Shown here piece by piece: positions 35,362 to 44,117 of a DNA stretch of 64,000 bases. Source of the stretch: JARRQJ01 sp037381915 (lineage in GTDB: Bacteria > Pseudomonadota > Gammaproteobacteria > DRLM01). The stretch's first letter is position 1, and each line of letters opens with the position of its first letter. The notes beneath the pieces were generated by a model. It saw nothing but the letters and a program-made list of their open reading frames with translations, searched no databases and was not told the origin of the DNA. The translations under genes and the position numbers were made by a program. The DNA lies in NCBI GenBank assembly GCA_037381915.1, contig JARRQJ010000007.1, forward strand, positions 8,556-72,555. Reading direction: 5' to 3'.

Positions 35362-37905
35362 ATGAAGTTTTTCGGAGTTCATCCCTCGAAGGCGGATGGC
35401 GCGGATACGGCGCGGCGTCCGTGGAGTTTCAGCATGGCGCAGTTGGCCATGGTGGGAAGCGCCGTGGCAGGATGCATCCTTCTGATCGCAGCCGTGGGCG
35501 TGTACTACATAAACGGCAGGACGGTCGACCGCTATTTCCAGGAGCGGGCCAGGGTCTTGTCGGGGGAACTGGCTTACGGGCTGGTAGGCTTGGTTCAGGC
35601 ATCCATCGCCAAGGTGGAATGGCTGAGCTTGGATCCGCGAGTGGTGCATGCCCTCGAAGGCAGGAAGCCGGCGCAGCTTGCCGCTACGGAAGCGCGCCTG
35701 GTAAAGAAATTTCCTGAGCTGGTGCGAGTACGCCTGATCCCGCCGGGTGTGGCGGATACTATTGAGGGCGGGATATTTCCAGAATTGGGTTTTGCCGACC
35801 TGGAGATGCTGAAGGCGGCGGAAGCTACTGGCAAGCCACCGCCAATCGAGGCGCATTTTTTCGGAATGGAGATGGCCCATGTGGATATCGTGCGCCCGGT
35901 GCGCGCCGATGACGGGAAGGTCGTCGGCGAGCTGCTGGTGAGTTACGGGGCACATTTCGTGCAGCGCGTTTTAAACCAGGTCACCACGCCTTTCGGCTTT
36001 GTTGAGGTGCGGCAGTTCGGCAGCGATCGACATACCGGAGCCGTACTCGCCACGCGGGGGCAGGCTGATTTGATGGGCTCGGAGTCGGGATACACGGTCC
36101 CTGTGACGGGGACGCGGTGGGAGGTGAGCTATTGGCCTGATCCCGCCGCGCGCGGCAAGTTGAGTCGGGATGGCGCCGTGATATGGGGGGTATTCGCAGT
36201 GGTGTTTTTGTTGTTGAGTGCGATAGCGTATATATTGCAGCGCATCTTGAGCCAGGTATTTCAAGCGGACCTTGAATCCATTCTCGAGGTCCTGCGGGGT
36301 CATAAAGCGGGTCAATTCGCCTATCCGGACCATCCCTTCCGCCTGCGCGATTTCCAGGGGAAATGGGAAATCCTGGACGCGATGGCGACCGTAGGCACCG
36401 AGACGCGGCCGCGGGAAACGGAAGACGTAATTCGAACGACGGTGGTCAAGACGTCTTCCACCTTGCCGGGCGGTAAGGCGGCTAAGACGACACAATACGT
36501 GGTGGAAAATGAGCATGGAGGAGGAATGGTAGTGAAGGCGCCAGCGTCCATTTTTAGGGCCTATGATATACGCGGGGTAGTGGGCAAGACCCTCACGGAA
36601 GAGATCGTCTACAAGATCGGCTTGGCGATCGGCAGCGAGGCGTTTGCCAGAGGACAGCAAACCATCATTGTCGGCAGAGACGGTCGTTTATCGGGCGAGA
36701 AATTCGCGGAGGCCTTGAGTAAAGGCCTGTGCGACGCGGGACGCGACGTTATCGACATCGGTCAGGTTCCCACACCAGTGGTCTATTTTGCTACCCATTA
36801 CCTGAATACCGGTTCCGGCGTGATGGTGACCGGTAGCCACAATCCCCCCGATTACAACGGTCTGAAGATGGTGTTGAAGGGGGAAACCCTGGCCGAAAGG
36901 GATATTCAACAGCTGCGGCGCCGTATCGAAATGGGCGATTTTACCAATGGCTCCGGCAGTGTGCGCAGGCAGGACGTGATCGCCGATTATGTCGCGACCA
37001 TCGTCGGCGACGTGAAGCTCGCTCGACCGCTCAAGGTGGTGATCGACTGCGGCAATGGCGTCGCCGGCGCCGTGGCGCCGCAGTTATTGCGCACGCTGGG
37101 ATGCGAGTTGATCGAGCTTTATTGCGATGTGGACGGCCATTTCCCGAACCATCATCCCGATCCCAGTCAGCTGGACAATTTGCGGGACTTGATCGCCGCG
37201 GTGTCGAAACACAATGCCGACCTCGGTCTGGCATTCGACGGCGACGGCGATCGCATAGCTTTGGTGGACGGTCACGGCAAGGTGATTTGGCCGGATCGCC
37301 AATTGATGCTGTATGCTAAGGATGTATTGGCGCGAAACCCCGGTGCGACCATTATCTTTGATGTGAAGTGCAGCCGCCATCTTGCCAAGTACATCACCAA
37401 TTATGGCGGTCAACCATTGATGTGGAGGACCGGCCATTCCCTGATCAAGCGCAAGATGAAGGAAACTGGGGCGCTATTGGCGGGTGAGATGAGCGGACAT
37501 ATCTTCTTTAAAGAGCGCTGGTTTGGTTTCGACGACGGTATATACTCCGCCGCGCGTCTTCTGGAGATTCTTGCCGCGGAACGGCGGGGTGTCGCCGAGG
37601 TGTTCCAGTCATTACCCGATGCGGTGAGTACGCCCGAGTTACGGGTGGATCTTGCCGAAGGGCAACAGACGGTTTTTATGGCGCGTTTGCTGGAAACGGC
37701 TAATATAAAAGGGGCGGTATTGACCACCATTGATGGATTGCGTGCGGATTTCGCAGACGGTTGGGGTCTGGTGCGGGCGTCCAACACGACGCCGTCGCTG
37801 ATACTGCGTTTCGAAGCCAACACCGAGTCCGCGCTCAAACGCATCAAAGAGGAGTTTCGTGCCCTGATGCGCAAGGTGGACCCCAAAGTCAGGCTGCCGT
37901 TCTGA
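35362..37905 (+). CDS. algC: Membrane-anchored phosphomannomutase/phosphoglucomutase (AlgC type)
   Basis: AlgC-type enzymes interconvert hexose 6- and 1-phosphates for LPS, exopolysaccharide and nucleotide-sugar synthesis. This 847-residue form carries an N-terminal sensor-like module absent from short AlgC: membrane helix about 27-50, a Cache-like extracytoplasmic domain about 52-268, helix about 272-293 and a linker. The catalytic domain starts near 395 (IFRAYDIRG), with phosphoserine Ser492 in TGSHNP, metal loop DGDGDR (626-631), sugar loop GEMSGH (708-713) and the phosphate site RASNTTPSL. The order dut-algC-argB is conserved. The extended form occurs in some relatives. Confidence 0.93.
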   Translation: MKFFGVHPSKADGADTARRPWSFSMAQLAMVGSAVAGCILLIAAVGVYYINGRTVDRYFQERARVLSGELAYGLVGLVQASIAKVEWLSLDPRVVHALEGRKPAQLAATEARLVKKFPELVRVRLIPPGVADTIEGGIFPELGFADLEMLKAAEATGKPPPIEAHFFGMEMAHVDIVRPVRADDGKVVGELLVSYGAHFVQRVLNQVTTPFGFVEVRQFGSDRHTGAVLATRGQADLMGSESGYTVPVTGTRWEVSYWPDPAARGKLSRDGAVIWGVFAVVFLLLSAIAYILQRILSQVFQADLESILEVLRGHKAGQFAYPDHPFRLRDFQGKWEILDAMATVGTETRPRETEDVIRTTVVKTSSTLPGGKAAKTTQYVVENEHGGGMVVKAPASIFRAYDIRGVVGKTLTEEIVYKIGLAIGSEAFARGQQTIIVGRDGRLSGEKFAEALSKGLCDAGRDVIDIGQVPTPVVYFATHYLNTGSGVMVTGSHNPPDYNGLKMVLKGETLAERDIQQLRRRIEMGDFTNGSGSVRRQDVIADYVATIVGDVKLARPLKVVIDCGNGVAGAVAPQLLRTLGCELIELYCDVDGHFPNHHPDPSQLDNLRDLIAAVSKHNADLGLAFDGDGDRIALVDGHGKVIWPDRQLMLYAKDVLARNPGATIIFDVKCSRHLAKYITNYGGQPLMWRTGHSLIKRKMKETGALLAGEMSGHIFFKERWFGFDDGIYSAARLLEILAAERRGVAEVFQSLPDAVSTPELRVDLAEGQQTVFMARLLETANIKGAVLTTIDGLRADFADGWGLVRASNTTPSLILRFEANTESALKRIKEEFRALMRKVDPKVRLPF

Positions 37906-37940
37906 ATGGGTCCGACACCGTTACGTAAAGGTTACTGCTC

Positions 37941-38834
37941 ATGACGCTCACCAGCACTTCTGCCATGAATGTCGCCCGGGTGTTGACCGAAGCATTGCCG
38001 TACATCCAGCGGTTTACCGGCAAGACTATCGTGATCAAATACGGTGGCAACGCCATGGTGGACGAGGCGCTGAAGAGCGGCTTCGCCCGGGATGTAGTGC
38101 TGATGAAGCTTGTGGGCATCAATCCCGTGGTGGTGCATGGCGGCGGACCGCAAATCGGCCAACTCCTGGCCAAGATCGGCAAGCAGACCGAATTCGTGGA
38201 AGGCATGCGGGTCACCGACAGCGAGACCATGGACGTGGTGGAGATGGTGCTCGGCGGTCTGGTGAATAAGGAAATCGTCAACCTCATCAAGCATCACGGT
38301 GGCAGGGCGGTGGGGCTCACCGGCAAGGACGGCGGACTGATCCGGGCCCGCAAACTTACATTGACCCGCAACGCGCCGGAGCTGAAGGCGCCGGAGATCA
38401 TCGACATCGGTCACGTAGGTCAGGTGAGCGGCATCGATCCCGGCGTGGTGGACCTGCTGCTGCACGGCAACTTCATCCCCGTGGTCGCGCCCATTGGAGT
38501 CGGTGAAGACGGGTGCTCTTACAACATCAATGCCGACTTGGTGGCGGGAAAGATGGCGGAAGTGCTGGGGGCGGAAAAGCTGATGTTGCTCACCAACGCC
38601 GCCGGCGTATTGGACAAAAACGATAAGGTGTTGTCGGGGCTCACGGCGCGGGAAGTGGATGCCCTGATCGCCGACGGTACCATATATGGCGGGATGTTAC
38701 CCAAGATCCGCTGCGCACTGGATGCGGTGCAGTCCGGGGTCAAGACCGCGCATATCATTGACGGCCGTGTCGAGCATGCGGTGCTGCTGGAATTGTTTAC
38801 CGACGAGGGGGTAGGGACGCTGATCCGCGGCTAG
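37941..38834 (+). CDS. argB: Acetylglutamate kinase
   Basis: ArgB phosphorylates N-acetylglutamate with ATP, the second step of arginine synthesis. The 297-residue amino-acid-kinase-fold protein has TIVIKYGGNAMVDEAL, VVHGGGPQIGQLL, KIEFV-like KQTEFVEGMRVTD, GLTGKDGGLIRARK and the C-terminal regulatory signature GVGTLIRG. The long N-terminal helix before IKYGG is typical of arginine-inhibited, hexameric ArgB. ATG 37941 has AAAGG 9 bases upstream. Confidence 0.97.
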   Translation: MTLTSTSAMNVARVLTEALPYIQRFTGKTIVIKYGGNAMVDEALKSGFARDVVLMKLVGINPVVVHGGGPQIGQLLAKIGKQTEFVEGMRVTDSETMDVVEMVLGGLVNKEIVNLIKHHGGRAVGLTGKDGGLIRARKLTLTRNAPELKAPEIIDIGHVGQVSGIDPGVVDLLLHGNFIPVVAPIGVGEDGCSYNINADLVAGKMAEVLGAEKLMLLTNAAGVLDKNDKVLSGLTAREVDALIADGTIYGGMLPKIRCALDAVQSGVKTAHIIDGRVEHAVLLELFTDEGVGTLIRG

Positions 38835-38848
38835 ATGCGAGAGGGAGT

Positions 38849-39469
38849 CTAATCTTGCGTTTGTTGCTGCGCCTTTAATTGCTTGAAGCGTGCGATGTCG
38901 CCCGCAAATTTTTTCTTTGTCTGTTTCTGCTGGGTGCGTTGCGCAAGGATGAAGTTGTTTTCCTGGTCGATTTGGCTCTGTATATTTTTGATGTCATTGC
39001 GAATTTCCGGCGGCACAGGTTTGCCGTTCCGTTCCAGGTTGGCGGCGGACTTGTTGAGCTTCTCGAGTTCGATATTGAGGTGCGTCAGTTTGTGCTGGGA
39101 GACCTTGATTAAACCTTCCAGGGAGGCGATGTAGCGATCACGGGTTTCCTCCAGGTCGCTAACCTTGCTATAGGTGCTCAACAGAATTTGGTCGTGGTCT
39201 TTTTCTTTCGCCTGTTGTGCCTTGAGGCGATTCTCCTTGGCGAGTTGTTCCTTGGTCTTGGCCTTCTCAACGCTGTTGACGGTTACGCCTTCCTTATTGA
39301 TGACGGAATAGGCGCGGTGCACTTCGCTGGGGGGCATATGGTCGCCGTAATGGACATGACCGTTCTCATCGACCCAGCGATAGGTGCTGGCATATGCCGC
39401 AGAGGAAAGGCATGATACAAGCGCATAAGCCGAAATGAGAATTCGTAAGATGAAGGAAAGTCTGTTCAC
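38849..39469 (-). CDS. Secreted DUF4124 protein with coiled coil
   Basis: A 206-residue protein of unknown function. It has a signal peptide (about 1-27, cleavable near SSAAYA), then a DUF4124 domain (about 28-60) with STYRWVDENGHVHYGDHMPP. A long charged helical region (about 65-205) follows, predicted to be coiled coil from its heptad-like Leu/Lys/Glu pattern. The start is GTG with AGAGGAG about 11 bases upstream. It is convergent with argB, ends 14 bases apart, and divergent from the TauE-like gene. Periplasmic location is inferred. Confidence 0.8.
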   Translation of the reverse strand: MNRLSFILRILISAYALVSCLSSAAYASTYRWVDENGHVHYGDHMPPSEVHRAYSVINKEGVTVNSVEKAKTKEQLAKENRLKAQQAKEKDHDQILLSTYSKVSDLEETRDRYIASLEGLIKVSQHKLTHLNIELEKLNKSAANLERNGKPVPPEIRNDIKNIQSQIDQENNFILAQRTQQKQTKKKFAGDIARFKQLKAQQQTQD

Positions 39470-39547
39470 GGCGATCGAAACTCCTCTGATGATGCGCTGG
39501 TCGCTCCGTATAAGATAACAAACACCGCAATTTTATTTTAGGTACGA

Positions 39548-40309
39548 TTGCCCTTGGATTGGACCGAGCAGCTCATTCTATTTCTGGTTTCCCTGGTAGC
39601 GAACTTCTTTTCTGCCTTTGCCGGTGGTGGAGCGGGTCTGATCCAGCTCCCGGCTTTGATCTTCCTGGGGTTGCCGTTCAGCATCGCTCTGGCAACCCAT
39701 AAGGTGGCAAGCGTCTCATTAGGTATCGGCGCAACCGCCAGACACTTAAGGGAGCGGGCCCTGGAGCTGCCGTTCGCCCTGCTTATCCTGGTTTCGGGCA
39801 TCCCGGGCGTGATATTGGGTGCGAGCCTCATCTTACACATCCCGGATCAAGTGGCCCGCATTGCCCTGGGAATGCTGACGATTGGTCTGGGGATTTTCTC
39901 CTGGCGTCGTCCCACCCTGGGTATGGAGCATGCGCCTCGCCACCGAAACCGTGCGGGGATTCTGCTGGGCGGCGGCGGGCTGTTCATTATCGGGGTCTTG
40001 AACGGCTCCCTGACTTCCGGCACGGGGCTGTTTGTAACCATGTGGTTGGTGACCTGGTTCGGCCTGGACTATCGGCGCGCCGTCGCATATACGTTGGTAC
40101 TGGTCGGGATGTTCTGGAACGGCAGCGGAGCGGTGACCCTGGGTATTCTCGGCAATATTCGTTGGAGCTGGCTGCCGGCCCTGCTGCTGGGCTCAGTGCT
40201 GGGAGGATACGGCGGCGCGCATCTGGCCATTGCCAAGGGTAACCGCTGGATAAAGCGCGCATACGAAGTGATCACCATCTTGATAGGGGTAAGTCTGATC
40301 CTCCACTAG
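39548..40309 (+). CDS. TauE/SafE family permease
   Basis: A 253-residue membrane protein of the TauE/SafE (sulfite exporter) family, with about eight hydrophobic segments and the repeated glycine-rich FSAFAGGGAGLIQLPAL and GVLNGSLTSGTGLFVTMW motifs. Family members export sulfite or organosulfonates or transport other small anions; the substrate here is not known. In a sulfide-oxidising organism a sulfur anion is plausible, but that is inference. The start is a TTG at 39548 (a second TTG two codons on). Convergent with pyrE, 10 bases apart. Confidence 0.85.
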   Translation: MPLDWTEQLILFLVSLVANFFSAFAGGGAGLIQLPALIFLGLPFSIALATHKVASVSLGIGATARHLRERALELPFALLILVSGIPGVILGASLILHIPDQVARIALGMLTIGLGIFSWRRPTLGMEHAPRHRNRAGILLGGGGLFIIGVLNGSLTSGTGLFVTMWLVTWFGLDYRRAVAYTLVLVGMFWNGSGAVTLGILGNIRWSWLPALLLGSVLGGYGGAHLAIAKGNRWIKRAYEVITILIGVSLILH

Positions 40310-40319
40310 GCGCCCGCGA

Positions 40320-40961
40320 TTACACGCCGTATTGTTCACGGTAGGCCCGGATGCGCGTCAACGCCTCCTTCGTGCCCGTCATTTTGGCCATGCAAGTCGT
40401 GATCTGATCGAGCGTGATGATGCTCATCACCGGGATGCCGTGCCGCTGTTCTACCTGCTGAATGGCGGAGAGTTCGCCGTCGCTGCGTTCCTGACGGTCC
40501 AAGGCCACGACGACGCCCGCCGGTTCGGCGCCGAGATCCTTAATCAATCGGATCGACTCGGAGACCGAGGTGCCCGCCGAAATGACATCATCGATGATCA
40601 ACACCCGCCCCCGCAACGCCGCGCCCACGATGATGCCCCCTTCTCCGTGATCCTTGAGCTCTTTGCGGTTGAAGGCATAGGCGATATCGCGCCCATGACG
40701 GTCGGCGAGCGCTACGGACGTGGCGACTGCCAGGGGAATCCCCTTGTACGCGGGGCCGAACAGGACATCGCATGCCAGTCCGGAACGCATGATGGTCTCG
40801 GCATAGTAACGCCCCAGGCGGGCGATGGTGGCGCCGCTATTGAACAATCCGCTGTTGAAGAAATAAGGACTGGTACGTCCCGATTTGAGCGTGAACTCGC
40901 CAAAACGCAGAACTTCATTGCGGATGGCGAATTCGATGAACTCCCGTTGATAGTCGTGCAT
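40320..40961 (-). CDS. pyrE: Orotate phosphoribosyltransferase
   Basis: PyrE converts orotate and PRPP to orotidine 5'-phosphate in pyrimidine synthesis. The 213-residue protein shows FTLKSGRTSPYFFNSGLFN, the flexible loop region with AFNRKELKDHGEGG, and the PRPP-binding motif VLIIDDVISAGTS. It is divergent from the exonuclease III gene, the pyrE-crc arrangement of Pseudomonas. No Shine-Dalgarno sequence is visible before its ATG, and a promoter-like pair is placed so that transcription would start at or next to the ATG. Confidence 0.96.
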   Translation of the reverse strand: MHDYQREFIEFAIRNEVLRFGEFTLKSGRTSPYFFNSGLFNSGATIARLGRYYAETIMRSGLACDVLFGPAYKGIPLAVATSVALADRHGRDIAYAFNRKELKDHGEGGIIVGAALRGRVLIIDDVISAGTSVSESIRLIKDLGAEPAGVVVALDRQERSDGELSAIQQVEQRHGIPVMSIITLDQITTCMAKMTGTKEALTRIRAYREQYGV

Positions 40962-40967
40962 AGGCTT

Positions 40968-40996
40968 ATTGTAGCCGCTTGGCGTATTACTGAAAA
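40968..40996 (-). promoter_or_regulatory. Possible pyrE promoter, near-leaderless
   Basis: On the minus strand TTTTCA (40996-40991) and TACAAT (40973-40968) are separated by 17 bases. The -10 box ends 7 bases before the pyrE ATG (40961), so the transcript would begin at about the start codon. An inverted repeat with 7-base arms TTGGCGT and ACGCCAA (40979-41002) overlaps this promoter. Confidence 0.4.
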
Positions 40997-41054
40997 CGCC
41001 AAATGCGGTGATATTTGCTACACTCCCCGCTCATTTTTCCAGTGACTGTAGACT

Positions 41055-41828
41055 ATGAAGATCATGACCTTGAATGCCAACGGTATTCGTTCTGCCGCGG
41101 GAAAGGGATTTTTTCAGTGGATGTCCAAGCAGCGCCTCGACGTTGTGTGTCTGCAGGAGACCAAGGCCCAGGAACATCAGTTATCGTCCCAGCTGCAAAA
41201 TCTCCGGGGCTACCATAGTTATTTCCACGACGCGGAGAAAAAGGGTTACAGCGGCGTGGCTATTTATTCCAGGAAGGAACCGGATCGGGTACGAGCCGGA
41301 TTGGGTTGGCCGGATATCGATGCGGAGGGGCGTTATTTGCAGGCGGATTTCGGTTCCCTCAGTATCGTCTCCTTATATCTGCCTTCCGGTTCCAGCAGCC
41401 CCGAACGACAAGCGGTCAAGTTCGACTTTATGGAGCGGTTCTTGCCGGTTTTAAAACGGTATAGGCGTAGCCGCCGCGACTATATTATTTGCGGCGATTG
41501 GAACATCGCGCACAAGGCGATTGATTTGAAGAATTGGCGCAGCAACCAGAAGAATTCCGGGTTTCTCCCGGAAGAGCGGGCGTGGATGGACACTGTGCTG
41601 GAAGACTTGGGTTGGGTGGACGCATTTCGCGTAGTCAATGCCCGGCCGGAACAATACACCTGGTGGTCAAACCGCGGGCGCGCCTGGGACAAGAACGTGG
41701 GATGGCGCATCGACTATCAAATTGTCACTCCACGCCTCCGCGGACTTGTGAAGTCCGCCGCTATTTACAAGGATCAACGATTTTCCGATCATGCGCCGCT
41801 GACCTTGGTCTACGACTATGAACTTTAG
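41055..41828 (+). CDS. xthA: Exodeoxyribonuclease III / AP endonuclease family protein at the crc locus
   Basis: ExoIII-type enzymes cut DNA 5' of abasic sites and trim 3' ends in base-excision repair. The 257-residue protein keeps the catalytic set: Glu35 in CLQETKA, Asp148 and Asn150 in GDWNIAH, and Asp245-His246 in FSDHAPL. It resembles Pseudomonas Crc over its length (LKNWRSNQ, GFLPEERAWMD, GWRIDYQI) and sits next to pyrE as crc does. Crc itself has lost these residues and acts with Hfq as a translational repressor. Nuclease activity is therefore likely; a regulatory role is speculative. Confidence 0.92.
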   Translation: MKIMTLNANGIRSAAGKGFFQWMSKQRLDVVCLQETKAQEHQLSSQLQNLRGYHSYFHDAEKKGYSGVAIYSRKEPDRVRAGLGWPDIDAEGRYLQADFGSLSIVSLYLPSGSSSPERQAVKFDFMERFLPVLKRYRRSRRDYIICGDWNIAHKAIDLKNWRSNQKNSGFLPEERAWMDTVLEDLGWVDAFRVVNARPEQYTWWSNRGRAWDKNVGWRIDYQIVTPRLRGLVKSAAIYKDQRFSDHAPLTLVYDYEL

Positions 41829-41877
41829 CCGCGGCTCCCCATTTCTGGGCGAGTCGCGACCAGCTTGACAGCGGTGA

Positions 41878-43896
41878 TCAGCTGGCGGCCCGGGACAGGG
41901 ATGCATCCCCATCCGAAGAACTTACCGCGTCGGTCGAGATGGGAGCGTGCAGGCGTTGCTGAATGTTGCGCAAGGTCTCTTGCTCACGTTCCAATAGCGC
42001 GCAGCGTTTCTCCATTTCACGAATCTTCGTGTCCAGGGAATCCCTGGATTCATTGATTTTGCACAAGGTCTCCAGGTGCTGGTCGAGCAATTGTTTGTTT
42101 TCGCTGATCTGCTTCACCAAGGGGATCAATAAGCCTTTAAACCAGGCGTCCGCCTCCTTATTGGTCTTGGAGAATAGATGGCGGACATGACTGACCAGAG
42201 AGATGAAGAATTTCTTCACCACGAAATGTTGCTCGGTCATGGTGGTGATGGGGCTGTTGCGAAACATTTCGGCCTCTTCGTAGAGTCGCTCCAATTCCAC
42301 ACGGAACTTTTGCAGCGAGAAGGGCTTGGAGTTCCCCACGGGTAATCCCAGGTCTTCGTTGAATTTGCGGTAGACCGCTTGTACCGCACTGTGGGCCTGC
42401 TCCCCCTGGCTGGCGACATGCTGCATGGCGTCGCGGGCGCCATCGAAGAAGGTCTTCATCCCCTTTTTCAAGCCCACGGTCGTCCAGCTGCCTTCCATGT
42501 CCTTCCGGGTTTCCGCCACTAAATCGTCTACTGCCTGGATACTCAGGGCGTCGAGCATGGATTTGGAATGCTGGCCGAGTATCCGGCGGCTGGCCTGGAA
42601 ACTCTCCATGTTCTTGTTATAAGTGGCTTGGCGTTCCCGGGTCTTGCGCATCAGGTTGGTGATGACATCCGAGTTGCGTCCGCTCAGGGAGCGCAAGTCT
42701 TCCAATTGCTTTTGGGCGCTGGCGAAGCGTTGCGCCACCATTTGCTGGGTGGCGCTCAGCAGCTGGTCCAGCACCCCCACCACACTGTCGCGGACTATGA
42801 CTTGTTTGGCGGGAAGAATCTTGTCGGCCAAGTAGCCTTCCAGTTCGAGTATGCGGCTGCGCTGCAACAGGTCGTCGTCTTTGCGGATTTTGCCGACCAA
42901 GGCCTTTTGGGCGGAGACCGGAAATACGCTGTCGGCGTCGATGCCGAGCAGCTTGGCGGTTTCCATACATTGATTCTGGACCGTTTTTTCCACGTCCTCG
43001 GCAGTCTTCATTTCGTCCCAGAGCGTGTCGATTTTGTTCAATGCCGCTACGAGGCCTTTGTGCCCGTTCTTGCGATAGGTCTTGATGTGAAATTGCCACA
43101 TATCCATGTCGCTGCGGGTGACGCCGGTATCGGCGGCCAGTATGAACAAGACTGCATGGGCGTTGGGCAGCATGCTCAAGGTCAGCTCCGGTTCGCTGCC
43201 TAGGGCATTCAATCCCGGAGTGTCGAGGACCACCAGTCCCTGCTGAAGCAAGGGGTGGGGAAAGCTGATCAGGGCATGACGCCACATGGGTACGTCCACG
43301 TGGGTCGGGGCTTCCTCCTCATCCTGGTGATTCTGGTTCTGTAACTCGTCACCGTACAGGCCGAGTTGTTTGGCGGCATCCACGGTAACGCGTTTGACCT
43401 TGACCACCTCGCGTAATGCTTCCTCCATTTGATCCGGTGAATTGATGTCCAGAGGAATGGAAGTCCAACGTTCCGGACTGTTTTTCAGTTCGGTGATGCT
43501 GAGATCTTCCATGCGCGTTTCGATGGACAATAGACGAATGTACGCCTCGTCATTTTCATGGTCATAGAACAATTCGGTGGGGCACATGGTGGTGCGTCCG
43601 GCTTCCGAGGGGAGAAGACGGCGTTGATAATCGGAAAAAAAGATGGAGTTGATCAGTTCCGTTTTGCCTCGCGAAAATTCCGCGACAAAGGCGACCACCA
43701 GTCGATCACTCTTGAGACCCTCCAGGGTATCATGGAGGCGCAGCTCTACCTCCGGTGTTCCCATGTTGTGGTCTTCCAGCCATTGTTGATATTCAGCGAC
43801 GGCATGCGCTATATCCGCTTTCCAGCGGTCATAGGCATGCATCTTTTCCCTAAAGCGATCCTGATTGTTCGCCTTGTTATCAGCCCCTGCGAGCAT
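41878..43896 (-). CDS. Dynamin-like GTPase
   Basis: A 672-residue bacterial dynamin-family protein of unknown cellular role. The GTPase domain shows P-loop AEFSRGKT (72-79), a switch I threonine around 103 (TTMCPTE), DTPG (225-228) and NKID (287-290). A long helical region (about 330-665) follows, with coiled-coil stretches and a hydrophobic patch (FFISLVSHVRHLF) that might contact membrane. No transmembrane helix or signal peptide is seen. GGAGAAGG precedes the ATG by 7 bases. It is convergent with xthA and lies after the yggS-to-yggU gene row. Membrane remodelling or lipid binding is inferred from the family. Confidence 0.85.
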   Translation of the reverse strand: MLAGADNKANNQDRFREKMHAYDRWKADIAHAVAEYQQWLEDHNMGTPEVELRLHDTLEGLKSDRLVVAFVAEFSRGKTELINSIFFSDYQRRLLPSEAGRTTMCPTELFYDHENDEAYIRLLSIETRMEDLSITELKNSPERWTSIPLDINSPDQMEEALREVVKVKRVTVDAAKQLGLYGDELQNQNHQDEEEAPTHVDVPMWRHALISFPHPLLQQGLVVLDTPGLNALGSEPELTLSMLPNAHAVLFILAADTGVTRSDMDMWQFHIKTYRKNGHKGLVAALNKIDTLWDEMKTAEDVEKTVQNQCMETAKLLGIDADSVFPVSAQKALVGKIRKDDDLLQRSRILELEGYLADKILPAKQVIVRDSVVGVLDQLLSATQQMVAQRFASAQKQLEDLRSLSGRNSDVITNLMRKTRERQATYNKNMESFQASRRILGQHSKSMLDALSIQAVDDLVAETRKDMEGSWTTVGLKKGMKTFFDGARDAMQHVASQGEQAHSAVQAVYRKFNEDLGLPVGNSKPFSLQKFRVELERLYEEAEMFRNSPITTMTEQHFVVKKFFISLVSHVRHLFSKTNKEADAWFKGLLIPLVKQISENKQLLDQHLETLCKINESRDSLDTKIREMEKRCALLEREQETLRNIQQRLHAPISTDAVSSSDGDASLSRAAS

Positions 43897-43935
43897 CTAT
43901 GCCTTCTCCAAACTACACCATGGATGTATGAATCC

Positions 43936-44097
43936 CTAAGTCTTTATCGGTCGTTTTGACCCCGGCTTTAGCTGCAGATCAAACATTTCAAGTACCCGAT
44001 TAATAACGGCTTCGGACGCTATTCGCTTGACAGATCGAGCATAACTATCGATATCCCGCAGGGCTGTGATCCAGTTTGCACCTGTGGCGCGGAGCAT
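43936..44097 (-). CDS. Possible small protein, 53 residues
   Basis: A 53-codon frame from ATG 44097 to TAG 43936, beginning MLRATGANWITALRDIDSY and containing RIASEAVINRVLEMFDLQLK. The composition looks protein-like and helical, with few rare codons. It follows yggU by 20 bases on the same strand, so it could be the last gene of the yggS-proC-yggT-yggU row. No clear Shine-Dalgarno sequence or known family; the frame stays open a little upstream into the yggU end. Function unknown. Confidence 0.4.
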   Translation of the reverse strand: MLRATGANWITALRDIDSYARSVKRIASEAVINRVLEMFDLQLKPGSKRPIKT

Positions 44098-44117
44098 TTC
44101 CGACCAACCGGACGGTG

